Below, in pieces: positions 6,049-8,885 of a stretch of DNA of 8,885 nucleotides. Location of the stretch: contig JAESSL010000311.1 of assembly GCA_016764135.1 (NCBI GenBank), forward strand, positions 1 through 8,885, in the 5' to 3' direction. Both the position numbers and the translations under genes were made by a program. Below the pieces are notes generated by a model. That model ran no database searches. It was not told where the DNA came from and worked only from the letters and a program-made list of their open reading frames with translations. The DNA comes from Alphaproteobacteria bacterium. Lineage in GTDB: Bacteria > Pseudomonadota > Alphaproteobacteria > UBA8366 > GCA-2717185. The first letter of the stretch is position 1, and every line of letters begins with the position of its first letter.

Positions 6049-6465
6049 TCAGCAATCGCGATGAGTGCGTTCCATCCGTTCGTGTTGTTCCTGCGCTTCG
6101 ATGGACAACGTCGCAATTGGTCTTGCTTCAAGACGCCGCAAGGAAATTGGCTCTTTTGTTTCCTCGCAAAATCCGTAGGTTCCGTTTGCGATCCGACGCA
6201 AAGCAGATTCAATCTTCGTGATTAATTTTCGTTGTCTGTCGCGAGTTCGCAACTCCAGGGTCCGATCTGTCTCCAACGTGGCGCGATCCGCCATGTCGGG
6301 TTCAGCCAGACTTTCTTCCTGAAGGCTTTCCAGTGTTCCTCTAGTTTCCCGGAGCAACTCTTCTTTCCAATTCTCGAGCCTATGCTTGAAATATTCTCGT
6401 TGCATTGGGCTCATAAATTCTTCGGCTTCCGAAGGCCGGTAATCCGGCAGCAGCGTGTTCGACAT
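6049..6465 (-). CDS. dksA: DksA-family transcription factor, single-cysteine (zinc-finger-depleted) type
   Basis: DksA binds the RNA polymerase secondary channel and, with ppGpp, tunes promoter use. The 138-residue protein has the usual order: N-terminal helix, a coiled coil (about 22-90) with the tip acidic pair D57 and D60 in DMADRA, then the globular zinc-finger region FCEETKEPISLRRLEARPIA and a C-terminal helix. Of the four zinc cysteines in E. coli DksA only one remains: the pattern is C100-x2-T103-x17-S121-x2-A124, so classical four-cysteine zinc binding is not possible. Single-cysteine DksA is known in other Alphaproteobacteria and resembles DksA2 of Pseudomonas. A purine-rich AGGGGGGAG directly precedes the ATG. 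It has its own promoter and lies downstream of fliX on the same strand. Confidence 0.93.
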   Translation of the reverse strand: MSNTLLPDYRPSEAEEFMSPMQREYFKHRLENWKEELLRETRGTLESLQEESLAEPDMADRATLETDRTLELRTRDRQRKLITKIESALRRIANGTYGFCEETKEPISLRRLEARPIATLSIEAQEQHERMERTHRDC

Positions 6466-6502
6466 TCTCCCCCCCTAATTAAGAGATCGACAAAATCGCC
6501 GC

Positions 6503-6531
6503 AATATATCCATACACCCATGGTGGAACAA
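6503..6531 (-). promoter_or_regulatory. Sigma-70-type promoter for dksA
   Basis: On the minus strand, TTGTTC (6531-6526) and TATATT (6508-6503) are separated by exactly 17 bp. The -10 matches 5 of 6 consensus bases and the -35 matches 3 of 6. Predicted start near 6496 gives a leader of about 30 nt. This would let dksA be expressed independently of fliX and of flagellar control. Confidence 0.45.
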
Positions 6532-6575
6532 GTCCGGGGACTCAGCTGACAGACTACAAGTCGTTATCGCGTGAG

Positions 6576-7004
6576 TCAGGAGCTCGGTTCATACTTGGCG
6601 ATTTCGACCCGCACACGCAGTTCTATATGATCCAGAAGCGCGTCCAGCGTAGGGTCTTCGGTCCGTTCCCGGCGTTCCGCCACGATCCGCGCCAAATTCA
6701 TCAAGCGCCCCTTGGGCATCGCGCCCGCCAGTAAATCCAACTTGATGAGCTCCAGTTGATCGAGTGTGTCGAAGCCCCATTTCCGCGCTCGTGCGCGCGG
6801 CCCATCCTCGGTCGCATCGCCAACATCCTGAATCGCCAGGACGCCGTCGACGCTATGCGCCGGCGCACTCGGCGCTACAGTCGACACGCCGTCGACGCTA
6901 TCATCCATATGTTTGGCGAACTGTCCCGGCCGACTGGTTTTTTGCGCGGCGCCGCCCTTTTTTACCGGAGCGGAACGTATGGGACCGGTTGAATCTATTT
7001 TCAT
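6576..7004 (-). CDS. fliX: Flagellar assembly regulator FliX
   Basis: FliX in Caulobacter is a small cytoplasmic or membrane-associated protein that couples early basal-body assembly to activity of FlbD, the activator of sigma-54 flagellar promoters. The 142-residue protein begins MKIDSTGPIRS, has a flexible basic and serine/alanine-rich N-terminal third, then VDGVLAIQDVGDATED (about 52-67). The C-terminal half is helical and conserved: GFDTLDQLELIKLDLLAG, GRLMNLARIVAERRER and DPTLDALLDHIELRVRVEIAKYE. Length and motif order fit the FliX family. It is divergent from flgI across a 281-bp regulatory region, the same arrangement I recall from Caulobacter. The ribosome site is weak. flbD itself is not in the window. 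Confidence 0.9.
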   Translation of the reverse strand: MKIDSTGPIRSAPVKKGGAAQKTSRPGQFAKHMDDSVDGVSTVAPSAPAHSVDGVLAIQDVGDATEDGPRARARKWGFDTLDQLELIKLDLLAGAMPKGRLMNLARIVAERRERTEDPTLDALLDHIELRVRVEIAKYEPSS

Positions 7005-7066
7005 GCCCGTAATCTAGCAACTTTTTCACGTAAGCGAAACAATTCGATCATCCCCAATGCTTTACG

Positions 7067-7088
7067 CGGCGCCAACCCCCAGGCGCCG
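7067..7088. repeat. GC-rich inverted repeat in the fliX-flgI intergenic region
   Basis: CGGCGCC (7067-7073) and GGCGCCG (7082-7088) form a perfect 7-bp dyad around an 8-nt loop. No T tract follows, so it is not a typical terminator. It could be a protein-binding dyad or a leader hairpin of fliX. The role is unknown. Confidence 0.45.
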
Positions 7089-7102
7089 TGGACAGAAGGC
7101 GA

Positions 7103-7121
7103 ACCGGTAAACTTTGCCGGT
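7103..7121. promoter_or_regulatory. ftr-like inverted repeat, candidate activator site for flgI/fliX
   Basis: The 19-mer accggtaaactttgccggt is a 5-bp inverted repeat (ACCGG / CCGGT) around a 9-nt centre. Its minus strand contains CCGGCAAAG, the same 9-mer found upstream of flgF at 2401-2409. It lies about 103 bp upstream of the flgI -24 element and about 100 bp upstream of fliX on the other side, so one bound activator might serve both. Binding by FlbD is inferred. Confidence 0.45.
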
Positions 7122-7223
7122 CATGGCGGCGCTACTTGCCCAGAGCAGGCCCAATCCGTCAGACGCTCCCGGGGCACCACAACAAAAACATTATATTTCA
7201 ATAGGATACCTTGAATACAGACT

Positions 7224-7239
7224 TGGCATGACATTCGCT
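7224..7239 (+). promoter_or_regulatory. Sigma-54 (-24/-12) promoter for flgI operon
   Basis: TGGCATG (7224-7230), four bases, then TCGCT (7235-7239) fit the sigma-54 consensus with exact GG-to-GC spacing. The departures are T for C in the -24 block and C for T before the -12 GC. Predicted start near 7250 leaves a leader of about 36 nt to the flgI ATG. Confidence 0.72.
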
Positions 7240-7285
7240 ACAGTTATCGCAAAGCCGTCATAAATAAAATCAAAAGCGCGATAGC

Positions 7286-8443
7286 ATGATCCCATCACCG
7301 AACCACTCTCCATTTCGCTGCCAGCGTAAAAATCGCGCGACCTGGCTGACCCTCATCGGTTTCATCATCGCTGTGATCGCACCCTATCAAGTCAGCGCAC
7401 AATCCCGCATCAAGGATATTGTCCAGTTTGAAGGCGTTCGCGACAATATTCTCGTTGGATATGGCCTTGTTGTCGGCCTGAACGGAACCGGCGACAGCCT
7501 CGGCACTGCAGTATTCACCCGTGAAAGCCTGATCGGCATGCTGGAGCGCATGGGCGTCAACGCACGCGACGATGCCTTGCAAACAGACAATGTCGCCGCC
7601 GTCATGGTCACCGCGACGCTGCCGCCCTTCTCAAAACAGGGCAGCCGCATTGATCTGACCGTCTCCGCCATTGGCGACGCTGATAATTTGCTGGGCGGCA
7701 CGCTTCTCGTCACGCCCCTGCTGGGCGCGGATGGCGAAGTCTACGCGGTTGGACAAGGCACGCTGGCGGTCGGCGGGTTCGCCGCGCAAGGCGCTGCGGA
7801 AACGATTATCAAGGGCGTCCCGACCAGTGGACGAATCGCCAATGGCGCCATCGTTGAACGTGAAATTCCCTACCAGTTGGCGGGCATGAAGACCATGAAC
7901 CTGTCGCTCCGGAACCCGGACTTCACCACATCCCGGCGAATTGCGCGGGCCATTAACGCGTTGGTGGGCGTTGCGGCGGCGAAATCGCTGGATCCTGCGA
8001 CGATCAAACTGACCCTCCCCAAAAACTACAAAGGGCAAATGGTCGATTTGCTGACCGATATCGAACAATTGCGGGTCGAACCGGATCAGGTCGCCAAAGT
8101 CGTAATTGACGAACAATCCGGCACCATCGTCATGGGTGAGAATGTTCGCATCAACACCGTCGCCATCGCGCAGGGCAGCCTGACGATTCGCATCAGTGAA
8201 ACCCCGCAAGTTTCTCAACCACAACCCTTCTCCAACACCGGGACGACGGAAGTCGTGCCGCGCACGGCGATTGAAATCACAGAAGGCGGCAATAAAAAAC
8301 TCACCGTCTTCGAATCCGGCGTCAGCCTGCAGGATCTGGTCAACGGCTTGAACGCGCTGGGCATTGGCCCCCGCGACATGATCACCATCATTCAGGCCAT
8401 CAAGGCTGCGGGCGCGCTCAACGCAGATATTATGGTGCTGTAA
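7286..8443 (+). CDS. flgI: Flagellar P-ring protein FlgI
   Basis: FlgI polymerises in the periplasm into the P ring around the distal rod. The 385-residue precursor has a signal peptide: basic region around RKNR (14-17), hydrophobic core about 18-34, and likely cleavage after VSA (residue 38). The mature chain begins QSRIKDIVQFEGVRDN. Family motifs follow in order: LVGYGLVVGLNGTGDS, DNVAAVMVTATLPPF, GGTLLVTPLLGADG, AVGGFAAQG, VAKVVIDEQSGTIVMGENVRI and the C-terminal SLQDLVNGLNALGIGPRDMITIIQAIKAAGAL. No clear Shine-Dalgarno precedes the ATG (best is GCGATAG) and no better in-frame start is near. The stop codon overlaps the next start as TAATG. Confidence 0.97.
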   Translation: MIPSPNHSPFRCQRKNRATWLTLIGFIIAVIAPYQVSAQSRIKDIVQFEGVRDNILVGYGLVVGLNGTGDSLGTAVFTRESLIGMLERMGVNARDDALQTDNVAAVMVTATLPPFSKQGSRIDLTVSAIGDADNLLGGTLLVTPLLGADGEVYAVGQGTLAVGGFAAQGAAETIIKGVPTSGRIANGAIVEREIPYQLAGMKTMNLSLRNPDFTTSRRIARAINALVGVAAAKSLDPATIKLTLPKNYKGQMVDLLTDIEQLRVEPDQVAKVVIDEQSGTIVMGENVRINTVAIAQGSLTIRISETPQVSQPQPFSNTGTTEVVPRTAIEITEGGNKKLTVFESGVSLQDLVNGLNALGIGPRDMITIIQAIKAAGALNADIMVL

Positions 8444-8787
8444 TGGATATATCCGCCGCCGCATTCGATCAGGCCCGATTCGCCATGACGAGCACGTCAA
8501 ACCTGCCGACCGCCAACACGGGAAAAACATCGGCGGGAACAACGCTGAAGCCGGCCCAGGTCAAAAAGGCCGCCGAGGACTTTGAAGCGTTTTTTATCGC
8601 CCAATTCGTCGAGACAATGATGAACGGCATCAAAACCGACGGCCCGTTTGGCGGCGGCAACGCCGAAGGCATTTACCGATCCATGATGGCCCAGGAATAC
8701 GGCAAATCCATCGCGGCCAGCGGCGGCCTTGGCATCGCCGATTCCGTGCAAAAAGCCATGATTCAAATGCAGGAGAACGCACAATGA
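8443..8787 (+). CDS. Stand-alone rod-binding protein (FlgJ N-terminal / CheL-like)
   Basis: This family acts as a rod-assembly factor in the periplasm; in enterobacteria it is the N-terminal half of FlgJ. The 114-residue protein has a polar N-terminal segment followed by the family core: KKAAEDFEAFFIAQFVETMMNGI, then DGPFGGGNAEGIYRSMMAQEYGK and SGGLGIADSVQKAMI. There is no peptidoglycan hydrolase domain, as usual for Alphaproteobacteria, where a separate lytic enzyme is expected elsewhere. Its ATG shares one base with the flgI stop (TAATG), pointing to translational coupling. Its own stop overlaps the next ATG by 4 bases (ATGA). Names such as flgJ or cheL are used in different genera, so I give no symbol. 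Confidence 0.92.
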   Translation: MDISAAAFDQARFAMTSTSNLPTANTGKTSAGTTLKPAQVKKAAEDFEAFFIAQFVETMMNGIKTDGPFGGGNAEGIYRSMMAQEYGKSIAASGGLGIADSVQKAMIQMQENAQ

Positions 8788-8885
8788 AGTTTAACGCGAG
8801 AAACCACGGCGCAAGGGCGAGTTCCGGCGTTCCCACACCTGCTGATCCCACGGCTAACGTTCCTGCGGCTAACATTCCCGCGCCG
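8784..8885 (+). CDS. Unrecognised protein, partial (C-terminus off the right edge)
   Basis: A frame opens at ATG 8784 and runs 34 codons to the edge without a stop. AGGAG at 8771-8775 lies 8 nt before the ATG and the start overlaps the previous stop as ATGA, so it is very likely a real, coupled third gene of the flgI operon. The visible part (MKFNARNHGARASSG, then an alanine/proline-rich stretch with ANVP/ANIP repeats) is low-complexity and not diagnostic. In related clusters a small FlgN-like or hypothetical flagellar gene often follows here, but nothing visible confirms that. Confidence 0.65.
   Translation, partial: MKFNARNHGARASSGVPTPADPTANVPAANIPAP
8851..8880. repeat. 15-bp tandem repeat, two copies, in the right-edge gene
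   Basis: cggctaacgttcctg (8851-8865) and cggctaacattcccg (8866-8880) match at 13 of 15 positions and may continue beyond the window. In frame they encode adjacent alanine/proline-rich pentapeptides (ANVPA and ANIPA). Confidence 0.65.

Noticed and set aside
6539..6577. Possible terminator between fliX and dksA (GACTCA/TGAGTC)
   Set aside because: The stem is only 6 bp with a 27-nt loop and no T tract on the minus strand.
7059..7074. Possible minus-strand sigma-54 promoter for fliX
   Set aside because: The GG and GC elements are present but 11 bp apart instead of 10; spacing is strict for this sigma factor.
7631..8542. 303-codon open frame on the minus strand opposite flgI
   Set aside because: It is antisense to conserved FlgI coding sequence, has no ribosome site or domain, and is a frame shadow.
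1..8885. CRISPR arrays, tRNA/rRNA genes, insertion sequences, defence systems
   Set aside because: No regularly spaced repeats, no transposase or integrase sequence, and no RNA-gene structure was seen. The window is nearly filled with flagellar genes and the one dksA.

Overview
The window is a stretch of an alphaproteobacterial flagellar gene cluster. The assignment rests on FliX, a FliL/FliM pair followed by a DUF6468-type membrane protein, a single-cysteine DksA embedded in the cluster, and a stand-alone rod-binding (FlgJ-N/CheL-like) protein without a muramidase domain. FliX with sigma-54 promoters suggests a Caulobacterales/Rhodospirillales-like organism. This is inferred from gene content only, and the genus cannot be read from the sequence.

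Layout. Positions 1-2248 lie on the minus strand: fliL, then fliM, then a DUF6468-type gene cut by the left edge (motor, switch and membrane components). Positions 2249-2577 are a divergent regulatory region. Positions 2578-5947 on the plus strand carry flgF-flgG-flgA-flgH (proximal rod, distal rod, P-ring chaperone, L-ring lipoprotein). The run ends at a strong bidirectional hairpin terminator (5983-6020). dksA and then fliX follow on the minus strand (6049-7004). A second divergent regulatory region (7005-7285) precedes plus-strand flgI, a rod-binding protein gene and an unrecognised gene running off the right edge. These last three overlap each other by 1-4 bases.

Regulation. Three well-spaced -24/-12 (sigma-54) promoter matches are visible, before fliM, flgF and flgI. 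The two in the divergent regions each have a CCGGCAAAG motif roughly 100-125 bp upstream, resembling the ftr sites bound by the sigma-54 activator FlbD in Caulobacter. FliX is known in Caulobacter to control FlbD, so the window may hold both a regulator of the class and several of its targets. dksA has a separate sigma-70-like promoter.

How the genes fit together: FliM is the rotor switch, FliL a stator/motor-associated membrane protein, FlgF and FlgG build the rod, FlgI and FlgH form the P and L bushings, FlgA helps P-ring assembly, and the small rod-binding protein is a rod-assembly factor. I see no mobile element, CRISPR array, tRNA or rRNA. This is mostly a conventional flagellar locus; the points of interest are in regulation and in a duplicated FliN-like motif in FliM.
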